Below, in pieces: positions 25,893-33,738 of a DNA stretch of 64,000 bases; position 1 is the stretch's first letter; each line of letters starts with the position of its first letter. The translations under genes were made by a program, and so were the position numbers. The stretch is from UBA4416 sp964541155. GTDB lineage: Bacteria; Bacteroidota; Bacteroidia; B-17B0; Aurantibacillaceae. The notes beneath the pieces were generated by a model. It did no database searches, was not told where the DNA came from, and worked only from the letters and a program-made list of their open reading frames with translations. Location: NCBI GenBank assembly GCA_964541155.1, contig CAZIPC010000008.1, positions 42,868-106,867 on the forward strand, written 5' to 3'.

Positions 25893-28250
25893 ATGAAAAA
25901 GAACATTAATTATTTATTAATAATATTTTTTTTATATACATGCCAATATTACGCGCAATCTATAGGAGTAATTAAAGGGATAGTAAAAGACAAATCTACA
26001 AATGAGCCTTTACCAGGAGCAATTATTCATTTAAATAAAACAATAGGAACAATATCCAGTATTAACGGTACCTTCAGTGTAACTACATCTGTGGGGGATT
26101 ATAAATTAGAGTGCGATTTAATAGGGTATAAAAAATACACAGAAAATATTGTTATCAATCATACTGATACATTAACATTTACTATTTTATTATCAGATGC
26201 GAATCAATTATTGGATGAGGTGGTTGTTTCGGCTGGAAAATTTGAACAAAAATTATCTGATGTAACCGTAAGTATGGAGGTTATTAAACCATCTTTAATT
26301 GAAAATAAAGCAACACAAAGTTTAGATATAATTATGAATCAAGTGCCTGGAGTTGTTGTTTCTGATGGACAAGCAAGTATTAGAGGAGGTAGTGGATATA
26401 GCTATGGGGCAGGAACCAGAGTGTTAATGTTAGTGGATGAAATGCCAATGATTAGTGCAGATGCAGCAGATATAAAATGGAATTATTTACCCCTTGAAAA
26501 TTTAGAACAAGTTGAAGTGATTAAAGGAGCATCTTCAGCATTATTTGGGTCCTCGGCTATGAATGGTGTTATTAATATGAGAACGGCTTATCCTAAAGAA
26601 AAACCTCAAACAACAGCATCTGTTTTTTATGCAACCTATGATGCTCCAAAAAATGCTTCATACAAATGGTGGAAGGGAACAAGTCAAACTCAATCTGGAG
26701 TTAACTTTTCACATTCTCAAAAAATAAAAAATTTAGATGTAGTTATAGGAGGACATTTATTTAATGATGAAGGATATCGTTATTTAGAAACAGAGAAAAG
26801 AGCTAGACTAAATGTAAATTTAAGATATAATTTTAAGAAAATTAGAGGTCTGGCAGTAGGATTAAATACAAACATGATGGATACAAAAGGAGGATTGTTT
26901 TTTTTATGGCAAAATGCTGATTCTGCTTTTATCCCTCAGGGATTAACCATTCAAGGATATTCTAATCAACGATTAAATATTGATCCATTTGTTACGTATC
27001 TTAATAAAACAGGAGGTAAAATAAGTTTACGTTCGCGCTATTATTTAACTAATAATACCAATAACACACATCAAGGTTCGCGTGCAGAATTATATTATAG
27101 CGAACTTCAATATCAAAAAAAATATAATAATAATTTAACTACCACATATGGCGCTGTATATATGGAGCAGCAGGTTATAGCAGATTCGCTATATGGAAGA
27201 CATACTGGGAAAAATTTTGCAGGTTATGCCCAGTTTGATTATAAATATAAAAAGTTAACAGCCTCTATGGGAGTTAGAGGAGAATATAATAGTATAGACA
27301 CTTCACACACAAGAGGGTATTTAAGCCCTAACATAAATAATTTACCATTTCAGCCAGTTTTAAGAGCTGGATTAAATTATCATTTATATTCGTATACGTT
27401 TCTTCGTGCTTCTTTTGGTCAGGGATATCGTTTTCCTACAATTGCCGAAAAAAATGTAAGTACTAGTGTAAGTGCGTTAAAAATTTATCCTAATCAAAAT
27501 TTACTACCAGAATATGGTTGGAGTGCAGAAATTGGAATTAAACAAGGATTTAAACTATCAAATTTTAAAGGATTTGTAGACTTAGCTGCGTTTTGGACAG
27601 AATATAAAGACATGGTAGAATTTGTATTTGATATTTATGGAAAGAAAACGGGAATTTTTTATCTAGATCGTCAATTTGCCGGATTCAAATCTCAAAATGT
27701 GGGTAGGGCGCGAATTAATGGGATTGATGCTTCCATTACAGGAAACGGTAAAATTGGAAAAATAAACGTTACAACCTTAATGGGATATACATTTACAAAT
27801 CCAATATATGTAAATTATGATTCCAAAAGAGATACATTAGGTATAGAAGGCTTAAATGTTTTAAAGTATAGAAACAAACACCTTATAAAATCAGACCTTC
27901 AAATAGATTACAAAAAAATATCTGTAGGGTGGAGTATAAGATATTATAGCTTTATGGAAAATATTGACAGAAGATTTATTCAAAGTGTATTACACGAGTA
28001 TAATGAACCTCAAAATGGAATTAACTGGGACAATGTTCCTAGTACGTACATTTTACCTGGATTAAAAGAATACAGACAAAAACATGCTCATGGAGATTGG
28101 ATTCACGATGCAAGAATTTCATATCAATTAACCAAACAGCTAAAAGCATCTTTTATTATTAATAATATCACAAATTCAGAATATAGTTTGAGACCAGGCG
28201 ACATTCGACCACCACGAATGTTTTTATTTCAAATTATGATGAAGATATAG
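25893..28250 (+). CDS. TonB-dependent receptor with carboxypeptidase-like N-terminal domain
   Basis: This outer-membrane active transporter has a signal peptide (1-21), a carboxypeptidase-regulatory-like domain (about 25-105, GIVKDKSTNEPLPGAIIHL), a plug domain (about 120-230, VPGVVVSDGQASIRGG, LVDEMPM, IEVIKGASSALFGSSAMNGVIN in similar form) and a beta-barrel ending in RPPRMFLFQIMMKI with a typical aromatic-rich C-terminus. At 785 residues it is a normal size. The N-terminal layout is typical of Bacteroidota. No SusD-like partner is next to it, so a glycan-uptake locus is not indicated; a siderophore, vitamin or metal substrate is possible. It appears monocistronic. Confidence 0.93.
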   Translation: MKKNINYLLIIFFLYTCQYYAQSIGVIKGIVKDKSTNEPLPGAIIHLNKTIGTISSINGTFSVTTSVGDYKLECDLIGYKKYTENIVINHTDTLTFTILLSDANQLLDEVVVSAGKFEQKLSDVTVSMEVIKPSLIENKATQSLDIIMNQVPGVVVSDGQASIRGGSGYSYGAGTRVLMLVDEMPMISADAADIKWNYLPLENLEQVEVIKGASSALFGSSAMNGVINMRTAYPKEKPQTTASVFYATYDAPKNASYKWWKGTSQTQSGVNFSHSQKIKNLDVVIGGHLFNDEGYRYLETEKRARLNVNLRYNFKKIRGLAVGLNTNMMDTKGGLFFLWQNADSAFIPQGLTIQGYSNQRLNIDPFVTYLNKTGGKISLRSRYYLTNNTNNTHQGSRAELYYSELQYQKKYNNNLTTTYGAVYMEQQVIADSLYGRHTGKNFAGYAQFDYKYKKLTASMGVRGEYNSIDTSHTRGYLSPNINNLPFQPVLRAGLNYHLYSYTFLRASFGQGYRFPTIAEKNVSTSVSALKIYPNQNLLPEYGWSAEIGIKQGFKLSNFKGFVDLAAFWTEYKDMVEFVFDIYGKKTGIFYLDRQFAGFKSQNVGRARINGIDASITGNGKIGKINVTTLMGYTFTNPIYVNYDSKRDTLGIEGLNVLKYRNKHLIKSDLQIDYKKISVGWSIRYYSFMENIDRRFIQSVLHEYNEPQNGINWDNVPSTYILPGLKEYRQKHAHGDWIHDARISYQLTKQLKASFIINNITNSEYSLRPGDIRPPRMFLFQIMMKI

Positions 28251-28293
28251 CCATATTTAGCAATTTTTATAAAAACAAGCTTAATAAATTATT

Positions 28294-28301
28294 TACCTTT
28301 A
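28294..28301 (+). promoter_or_regulatory. -7 element of the Bax-inhibitor-1 gene
   Basis: TACCTTTA matches TAnnTTTG except for the last base, 15 bases before the ATG at 28317. No clear -33 is seen. Confidence 0.35.
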
Positions 28302-28316
28302 CAAAAAAATAAAAAC

Positions 28317-29054
28317 ATGGAAACAAACTTCAAAAAAACAAATTTAGAAAACATTGAAAGTGCAACTATTATTAATGAGCGCTCTCTATTTGCATCAGTA
28401 TTTACTTGGATGTTTTTAGCGTTGGCAGTAACTACTTTGTGTTCCTTATTGTTTGCATACAATCCAAATTTAAGTATGTTATTATATAACTTAGATGAAT
28501 TTGGAAATCCAGTTAGCACATCAATGCTAGGATGGCTTGTTATGCTTGCTCCTTTGGGATTGGTTTTAGTTATGAATTTTGCTTTTAATAAGTTATCGTT
28601 TGTTACTTTAATGGGTATTTTCTTTGGATTTTCTGCATTAATGGGAATTAGCCTTAGTTCTATTTTTATGATTTATAGATTAGATTCTATAGGCGTTGTA
28701 TTTGCTAGTACTTGTGCATTATTTGGAGTAATGGCAATTGCTGGTTATACAACTAAAACAGATTTAACAAAAATGGGATCGTTATTAATGATTGGATTAA
28801 TTGGAATTATTATTGCTTCATTAATTAATATGTTTATGAAAAGCGATTCAATGGGTTATATCATTAGTATTATCAGTGTTATTATTTTTACTGGATTAAC
28901 GGCGTATGATGTTCAAAAAATTAAAGAACTTGCTCAAGTAAATGATGGCTCATCTGATTTTAAAAAATTAGGAGTGATGGGGGCTTTAACGCTATATCTA
29001 GATTTTATTAATTTATTTTTATCTCTTTTACGTTTATTTGGAAAGAGAGATTAA
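28317..29054 (+). CDS. Bax inhibitor-1 / YccA family membrane protein
   Basis: The 245-aa protein has seven hydrophobic segments between about residues 27 and 235 after a charged N-terminus. ERSLFASVFTWMFLALAVT is the typical first segment, GITLSSIF appears as GISLSSIF, and the end carries TGLTAYDVQKIKEL and LYLDFINLFLSLLRLFG, the family signature with conserved Asp residues. Bacterial members are inner-membrane proteins; YetJ of Bacillus is a pH-sensitive calcium leak channel and YccA of E. coli modulates FtsH. The exact role here is unknown. It is monocistronic and converges on the glycosyltransferase gene. Confidence 0.94.
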   Translation: METNFKKTNLENIESATIINERSLFASVFTWMFLALAVTTLCSLLFAYNPNLSMLLYNLDEFGNPVSTSMLGWLVMLAPLGLVLVMNFAFNKLSFVTLMGIFFGFSALMGISLSSIFMIYRLDSIGVVFASTCALFGVMAIAGYTTKTDLTKMGSLLMIGLIGIIIASLINMFMKSDSMGYIISIISVIIFTGLTAYDVQKIKELAQVNDGSSDFKKLGVMGALTLYLDFINLFLSLLRLFGKRD

Positions 29055-29072
29055 TACAATTTAATTTCATTC

Positions 29073-29105
29073 AAAAAGCCCTTGTAGTAATTACAAGGGC
29101 TTTTT
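29073..29105. terminator. Bidirectional terminator overlapping the glycosyltransferase stop codon
   Basis: A 14-bp stem (AAAAAGCCCTTGTA paired with its complement) closes a 5-base loop and serves the converging genes. The minus-strand stop codon (29091-29093) lies within the hairpin, so the last codons of the glycosyltransferase are part of the stem. Confidence 0.88.
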
Positions 29106-30341
29106 ATTTTTTTCTTCAATCCAACGAGACATATATTTTGTGCCTGAAATAGTATGATGCATGAGCATTGAGCCAATAAAGTTTTTGGCACGGTGTTTAG
29201 ATAAAGTTTGTTGCAAACTAATAATTTTTTGAATGAGCAATTTGCCATGATGTTTTTTATCAAATACAGAATTAATAATTTTAAGACCTTGTTCTTGTGA
29301 TTGACTCCAAATTTGTTTGTTACAATATAGCTCAATAGCTCTCTCTGAAAATTCTTTTGCATCATCTTCTATAAATCCTCCCCATGCTAAATCATCGTGC
29401 ATTCCCTCAGCTCCAATACACGTGGTTACGTTAGGGGTTCCGCATAACATAGCGTCAATTAATTTGCCTTTCATGCCAGCGCCAAAACGTAATGGAGCTA
29501 AACATACTTTAGCCTTTTGTATAACATTATGAGCATCTTCTGCTCTGCCTTTTATTAAAAAACCATCTTTAATTTGGTGTAATTGATTTACTTTTGAAGA
29601 AGCATAAGCTCCATATATATGTAATTCGGCATTTGGAAGTTGTTTCCTGATTAAGGGCCAAATATCTTCTTTTAAATAAAGAACACTATTCCAATTAGGT
29701 TCGTGTAAAAAATTACCAATGGTTATAAAATGAAATCTCTCTTCAAATAAAGGCCATTCTTTGGTTTGTTGGGTTGTGATAGGGCTTAATAAAAAAGGTG
29801 TATAGTGTAAAACATCAATATCTATTTTAAAAAGATCTTTAAGTAAATTCATTTCAAATGGCGATATCATTATACTTAAATCACATCTGTAAATACTTGC
29901 TATTTCTCTTTTCGCAATATCAGTGTGTGTTATATTATCATTAATAAATCTTTTCTTTTCTTTAAAAGCCTGTTGTCTGGCCAATCTTAAGCAGTGTAAA
30001 TCTATTGTATCTAAAACTCTTAAAGTAGTTGGGCAATTTTCAGCAACTCGCCAGCCAAATTGTTCTTCAGTCATAAATCTATCAAAAACAACTATTGTTG
30101 GTTGTAACTGTTGGATAAATTCATCAAAACTGTTATTGTTTAGTTCAATACAGTATTTAGTAATGCCATATTTTTTAAAGTCGATACTATATTCGCTACT
30201 AGCTGCAGCGCATGCAAAAGAAACAACCCATTGCTGCTCTTTAAATAATTCAATTAATTGTATAGTTCTGCTTCCAGCTGCAGATGAATTAGGCTCTGGC
30301 CAAACTGTTCCAATAATTAATATATGTTGTTGGTTATGCAT
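29091..30341 (-). CDS. Glycosyltransferase, GT4-like
   Basis: This 416-aa protein has a GT-B fold. The N-terminal half has ILIIGTVWPEPNSSAAGSRT as first strand and loop. The C-terminal half has the donor-binding blocks ITIGNFLHEPNWNSVLYL, ELHIYGAYAS and the loop CLAPLRFGAGMKGKLIDAMLCGTPNVTT, in which GAGMKGK...EAM-like order is typical of Glyco_trans_1_4 proteins. The acceptor and sugar are unknown; surface polysaccharide or glycan decoration is the usual role. There is no glycan gene cluster beside it. The ATG is only 38 bases from the tRNA-Phe 3' end, and that gap is filled by a terminator, so its promoter is not obvious. Confidence 0.88.
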   Translation of the reverse strand: MHNQQHILIIGTVWPEPNSSAAGSRTIQLIELFKEQQWVVSFACAAASSEYSIDFKKYGITKYCIELNNNSFDEFIQQLQPTIVVFDRFMTEEQFGWRVAENCPTTLRVLDTIDLHCLRLARQQAFKEKKRFINDNITHTDIAKREIASIYRCDLSIMISPFEMNLLKDLFKIDIDVLHYTPFLLSPITTQQTKEWPLFEERFHFITIGNFLHEPNWNSVLYLKEDIWPLIRKQLPNAELHIYGAYASSKVNQLHQIKDGFLIKGRAEDAHNVIQKAKVCLAPLRFGAGMKGKLIDAMLCGTPNVTTCIGAEGMHDDLAWGGFIEDDAKEFSERAIELYCNKQIWSQSQEQGLKIINSVFDKKHHGKLLIQKIISLQQTLSKHRAKNFIGSMLMHHTISGTKYMSRWIEEKNKKPL

Positions 30342-30351
30342 TTAAAAATTA

Positions 30352-30377
30352 AAAAAGCCCCTAAAATAAGGGGCTTT
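30352..30377 (-). terminator. Terminator of tRNA-Phe
   Basis: AAAGCCCCT and AGGGGCTTT (30354-30362 and 30369-30377) form a 9-bp stem with a 6-base loop, followed on the minus strand by a T run. It lies directly after the tRNA and ends 11 bases before the glycosyltransferase ATG. Confidence 0.85.
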
Positions 30378-30379
30378 AG

Positions 30380-30455
30380 TGGTGGTACCTCCAGGAATCG
30401 AACCAGGGACACACAGATTTTCAGTCTGTTGCTCTACCGACTGAGCTAAGGTACC
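30380..30455 (-). tRNA. tRNA-Phe (GAA)
   Basis: The minus strand folds as a complete cloverleaf of 76 bases: acceptor GGTACCT paired with AGGTACC, D-arm with AGCTCAGTCGGTAGAGC, anticodon arm CAGACTGAAAATCTG with anticodon GAA, and T-arm with GGTTCGATTCC. The discriminator base is A and the CCA end is encoded (30380-30382). A consensus promoter lies upstream (30471-30500) and a terminator follows directly. Confidence 0.97.
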
Positions 30456-30470
30456 AACGTAATCGGGCTG

Positions 30471-30500
30471 CAAATTTAAGAGAAATATTTATAATGCAAA
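30471..30500 (-). promoter_or_regulatory. Promoter of tRNA-Phe
   Basis: The minus strand has TTTG (30497-30500), an 18-base spacer and TAAATTTG (30471-30478), a full match to the Bacteroidota -33/-7 promoter, 15 bases upstream of the tRNA 5' end. Confidence 0.75.
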
Positions 30501-30549
30501 ATAAATATTAAAAAAACTTAATTTGAATTTAATATATCTACTATTTACT

Positions 30550-30557
30550 TAAATTTA
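30550..30557 (+). promoter_or_regulatory. -7 element of coaX, next to its start codon
   Basis: TAAATTTA (one mismatch to TAnnTTTG) ends 6 bases before the TTG start at 30564, which predicts an mRNA with almost no leader. A TTTG at 30522-30525 is 24 bases upstream, a little far for -33. Confidence 0.4.
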
Positions 30558-30563
30558 TGTGCC

Positions 30564-31292
30564 TTGAATTTAGTTATAGATATAGGAAACACTCGTGTAA
30601 AAGCAGCATTATTTAAAGAGAATAATCTTTTTAAGTTAAATACATATTCATCTGTAAGTGATGTATTATTAGATTTTGACTTTATTAATCAGGCAAAAAA
30701 TGCTGTTGTTGCTAGCGTTGTGAATGGATTAGAACAATATTATAAGGAATTAGAGTTAAAGTTACCTACATTAATTTTTACTTCAGTTACAAAAATCCCA
30801 TTAGTTAATTTATATCAATCTCCATCTTCTTTAGGGTCAGATAGAGTTTTAGCTTCTGTTGGTGCTTTTTATTTATATCAAAAAACTAATGTATTAGTAA
30901 TTGATGCGGGTACATGCATTAAATATAATTTCACAAACTCAAAAAATGAATATTTAGGAGGTGGAATTTCTCCTGGAATACAGATGAGATTTAAAGCATT
31001 ATCAAATTACACAAGTAAACTTCCTTTAGTTGCTTTTAATCAAGAATATACTGAGTTGATAGGCAGCAATACAGAAAATTCTATTTTGTCGGGGGTTTTA
31101 AATGGTACAGTAGCCGAAATAGATGAAATAATTAATCAGTACAAGTTACAATTCCCGGATATTAAAATTGTTTTAACGGGAGGAGATAGTGATTACTTGG
31201 CAAAACGGTTAAAAAATAGCATCTTTACCCACCAAAATTTAGTTTTAATTGGACTTAATAATATTTTAAATTACAATCTTGAACATAATTAA
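30564..31292 (+). CDS. coaX: Type III pantothenate kinase
   Basis: CoaX phosphorylates pantothenate, the first step of coenzyme A synthesis, in the cytoplasm. The ASKHA-fold motifs are all present: NLVIDIGNTRVKAALF at the N-terminus, PSSLGSDRVLASVGA with the catalytic Asp, VIDAGTCIKYNF, LGGGISPGIQMRFKAL and IVLTGGDSDYLAK. At 242 residues it is full length. The start is TTG: the nearby ATG at 30557 is in another frame, and the DIGNT motif must be read close to the N-terminus. It overlaps the next gene by 14 bases and begins a run coaX, outer-membrane protein, lptC, small membrane protein. Confidence 0.95.
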   Translation: MNLVIDIGNTRVKAALFKENNLFKLNTYSSVSDVLLDFDFINQAKNAVVASVVNGLEQYYKELELKLPTLIFTSVTKIPLVNLYQSPSSLGSDRVLASVGAFYLYQKTNVLVIDAGTCIKYNFTNSKNEYLGGGISPGIQMRFKALSNYTSKLPLVAFNQEYTELIGSNTENSILSGVLNGTVAEIDEIINQYKLQFPDIKIVLTGGDSDYLAKRLKNSIFTHQNLVLIGLNNILNYNLEHN

Positions 31293-32742
31293 ACATAAAC
31301 TATACTTGAAATCAACTTTTATTACTCTAATTTTTTTGTATTTAAGTACAATTTCTTTGTCTCAAATACTTACATCGAGTCCATATTCTCGTTATGGATT
31401 AGGAGAATTAAATAATCAAACATTTGCATCATCATCTGCAATGGGAGGTTCGTTTATAGCCTATCATCAAGATTCCATAGCACCATTTTTTATTAATGTT
31501 GCAAATCCTGCTGGATTAGCAGGCATTAAATTAAGTGTTTTAGAATTAGGAGCGCAATCTCAGTATACAAAAATAAGTAGTGAGTCGGCTTCCATTTATA
31601 AGAAAAACACTAATTTTTCATATGCCTCTTTAGGGTTTCCTTTAAAACATTTTGGCGGAGCTGCCTTTGGTATTATGCCTTACAGTACTGTTGGTTATAA
31701 AATCACATCACAGCAAGAACAGGTTAATGTAGGCACGATGAATTATGTTTTTCAAGGCAATGGTGGGGTTAATAAAGCATTTTTAGGGGTAGGAGTAAAA
31801 CCATTTCGTAATCAAAGTTCAAAATTTTATAGTTCAGATTTAGCAGATACACTTATAAAGTATAAAAAAACGGCTAAGTATAAACGAAAAAAAATAACTA
31901 AACAGTTATTGTCTGAGTTATCAGTTGGAGCAACTGGTAATTATTTGTTTGGTACAGTTAATCAAATAACTGATATTATATATCCAGGAAGCATTACGTA
32001 TTTTAATTCTAAAAGACAGCGTTCTGTTCAATATTCAGATTTTGTATTTAACGGAGGCTTACAAACACATGTTTCAATTGATTCGGTAAAATCAAAAGAT
32101 GGGCATCGATTATTAAAACAAAAAATAAATATAGGAGTTGGTTTTTTTATTAATACACCAGGTATAATTAACGCAAAACAAAGCAATATAATATATAACT
32201 ATGCGTTAGATGGTTTTGGTGTTGAAAAGCCAAAAGATACACTGTTGAATTCTCAAGATATAAGCGGCACCATTCAACTTCCTTTAGAGATGGGCTTTGG
32301 ATTATCTGTAAAAAAAGGAGAAAAACTAACACTGTTAGTAGATGCAGCGACTACAAATTGGAGTAGCTTTAAATACTTTGATTCACCTACCAATGAATTT
32401 AAAAACAGTTATCGTTTTTCTGCAGGATTAAATTATGTTCCAAATAAATTAGCTTATGGTTCTTCAAATTATTTGAAGCGTATTCATTTCAGATTTGGCG
32501 CATCTTATTCAAATGGGTATTTAGATTTAAAAAATTCTACTATTAAAAATTATTTTATTTCAGCTGGTTTAGGCTTACCAGTTGGTATTGGAAGATTTGA
32601 TGATGTTGCCGTTGTTAATTTATCCGTTCAATACGGTAAAACAGGTACTATAACAAATAACCTATTGCAAGAAGATTATATTCGTTTTGTTTTAGGTTTT
32701 ACATTTAATAAACGTTGGTTTATTAAATATAAATATGATTAA
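31279..32742 (+). CDS. Outer-membrane beta-barrel protein of unknown function
   Basis: The 487-aa product has a signal peptide (about 10-28, LIFLYLSTISLSQ) and then a beta-barrel-like body: SPYSRYGLGELNNQTFASSS near the N-terminus, AMGGSF, NVANPAGLAGIKLSVLELG, and many alternating hydrophobic strands ending in GFTFNKRWFIKYKYD. This start resembles the FadL/PorV-type barrels of Bacteroidota, which often begin with an SRYGLG segment and an NPA motif. The start codon is TTG at 31279 (14 bases inside coaX) or TTG at 31306, which gives a more usual signal peptide. The gene lies between coaX and lptC, which overlaps its stop. A role in lipid or LPS handling is possible but unproven. Confidence 0.82.
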   Translation: MNIIKHKLYLKSTFITLIFLYLSTISLSQILTSSPYSRYGLGELNNQTFASSSAMGGSFIAYHQDSIAPFFINVANPAGLAGIKLSVLELGAQSQYTKISSESASIYKKNTNFSYASLGFPLKHFGGAAFGIMPYSTVGYKITSQQEQVNVGTMNYVFQGNGGVNKAFLGVGVKPFRNQSSKFYSSDLADTLIKYKKTAKYKRKKITKQLLSELSVGATGNYLFGTVNQITDIIYPGSITYFNSKRQRSVQYSDFVFNGGLQTHVSIDSVKSKDGHRLLKQKINIGVGFFINTPGIINAKQSNIIYNYALDGFGVEKPKDTLLNSQDISGTIQLPLEMGFGLSVKKGEKLTLLVDAATTNWSSFKYFDSPTNEFKNSYRFSAGLNYVPNKLAYGSSNYLKRIHFRFGASYSNGYLDLKNSTIKNYFISAGLGLPVGIGRFDDVAVVNLSVQYGKTGTITNNLLQEDYIRFVLGFTFNKRWFIKYKYD

Positions 32743-33316
32743 AACACACATGGCAACAATTAAAAATAACACATTTGTATTTTTTCTTATATCCATAGTT
32801 TTAGGTCTTAGTTCGTGCCAAAACAATAGAGATGAAATTATGGCAATTGGTAAAAAAACAGTTTTGCCTAATTTAACTGGTAAAGATGTAACCATGCTTT
32901 ATTCAGACTCTGCCATCTTAAAAATAAAATTACAAACCCCGCAAATGCTTAAATACGAACGGGGTGTTAAAGAGCCCCTAACAATTATGCCTAAGGGCTT
33001 GTTTGTTATATTTTATGACAATAAAGGAAAAATATCAACAACACTAAAAGCAGATTATGGAGTTAGACATGAAACAACCAAGCGTATGGAAGTAAAATAT
33101 AATGTAGAAGTTGTAAATGTAAATGGTGAAAAATTAAACACTGAGCATTTAATGTGGGATGAAGTAAAGAAGAAAATTATTTCGGATGCGTTTGTAAAAA
33201 TTACAACCACAAAAGAAATTATTATGGGTAAAGGGCTTGAAGCCAATCAAGATTTTACTCAATATGAGATAAAAGAAATAACAGGATCAATCAGAATTGA
33301 CGATAATCAGCTATAA
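32735..33316 (+). CDS. lptC: LPS export protein LptC (lipoprotein form)
   Basis: LptC is the periplasmic bridge that takes LPS from the LptBFG transporter and passes it to LptA. This 193-aa protein has a hydrophobic N-terminus ending in a lipobox (LSSCQNN), so it is lipid-anchored, unlike the membrane-helix form of E. coli. The body is a short beta-jellyroll with YSDSAILKIKLQTPQMLKYE, GLFVIFYDNKGKISTTLKADYGV and LNTEHLMWDEVKKKIISDAFVKI, the last being the typical LptC/LptA repeat. The start overlaps the previous stop; ATG 32750 is an alternative. It agrees with lpxB in showing that the cell builds LPS. Confidence 0.9.
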   Translation: MIKTHMATIKNNTFVFFLISIVLGLSSCQNNRDEIMAIGKKTVLPNLTGKDVTMLYSDSAILKIKLQTPQMLKYERGVKEPLTIMPKGLFVIFYDNKGKISTTLKADYGVRHETTKRMEVKYNVEVVNVNGEKLNTEHLMWDEVKKKIISDAFVKITTTKEIIMGKGLEANQDFTQYEIKEITGSIRIDDNQL

Positions 33317-33317
33317 A

Positions 33318-33527
33318 ATGAGTAAATTTTTTAAAATATTAGAAATTATTTGGTTAATAACAGCAATAGGCTGCGCAATCATAACGGTTTATTTTTTAAT
33401 TAATAAGGATACGGATAGCGCCTTATATTTTGTATTTGTATTTATTATTGCAGCAATTATGTATTTATTGAGACGTTATCAAAGAAAAAACCAAGATAGA
33501 CTCAACAATAATCAACCAAGAAAATGA
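33318..33527 (+). CDS. Small two-TM membrane protein
   Basis: This protein of about 69 residues has two hydrophobic helices (about 8-28 and 35-54) and a basic, Asn-rich tail (RRYQRKNQDRLNNNQ). I chose the ATG at 33318, one base after the lptC stop, over an upstream in-frame start inside lptC (33297), because it gives a clean first helix. Its position right after lptC suggests co-transcription. The family is not recognised, and no function can be assigned beyond an inner-membrane location with the tail in the cytoplasm by the positive-inside rule. Confidence 0.7.
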   Translation: MSKFFKILEIIWLITAIGCAIITVYFLINKDTDSALYFVFVFIIAAIMYLLRRYQRKNQDRLNNNQPRK

Positions 33528-33707
33528 CATTTTGCTCTTTTTTTCTGATTTTAGAGGTGTAATCGTGTAAAAATTAATTTTTTTGTCAAAAAAATCGAAT
33601 TATTTGATTTTTATAAGAGTAATATCTATTCTCAATAATACCTATTCATTCAATCAAATCAATTTAAAAATAATTACGATTAATTTTTCGTTTTTCAGCA
33701 ATAATTT

Positions 33708-33715
33708 TATCTTTG
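33708..33715 (+). promoter_or_regulatory. -7 element of the PpiD-like gene
   Basis: TATCTTTG, a full match to TAnnTTTG, lies 24 bases before the ATG at 33739. A T-rich stretch occupies the -33 position without a clear TTTG. The 210-base gap upstream is very AT-rich, with an A7/T7 hairpin near 33571-33590. Confidence 0.55.
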
Positions 33716-33738
33716 CATTCCTTAAATTATAAACAAAT

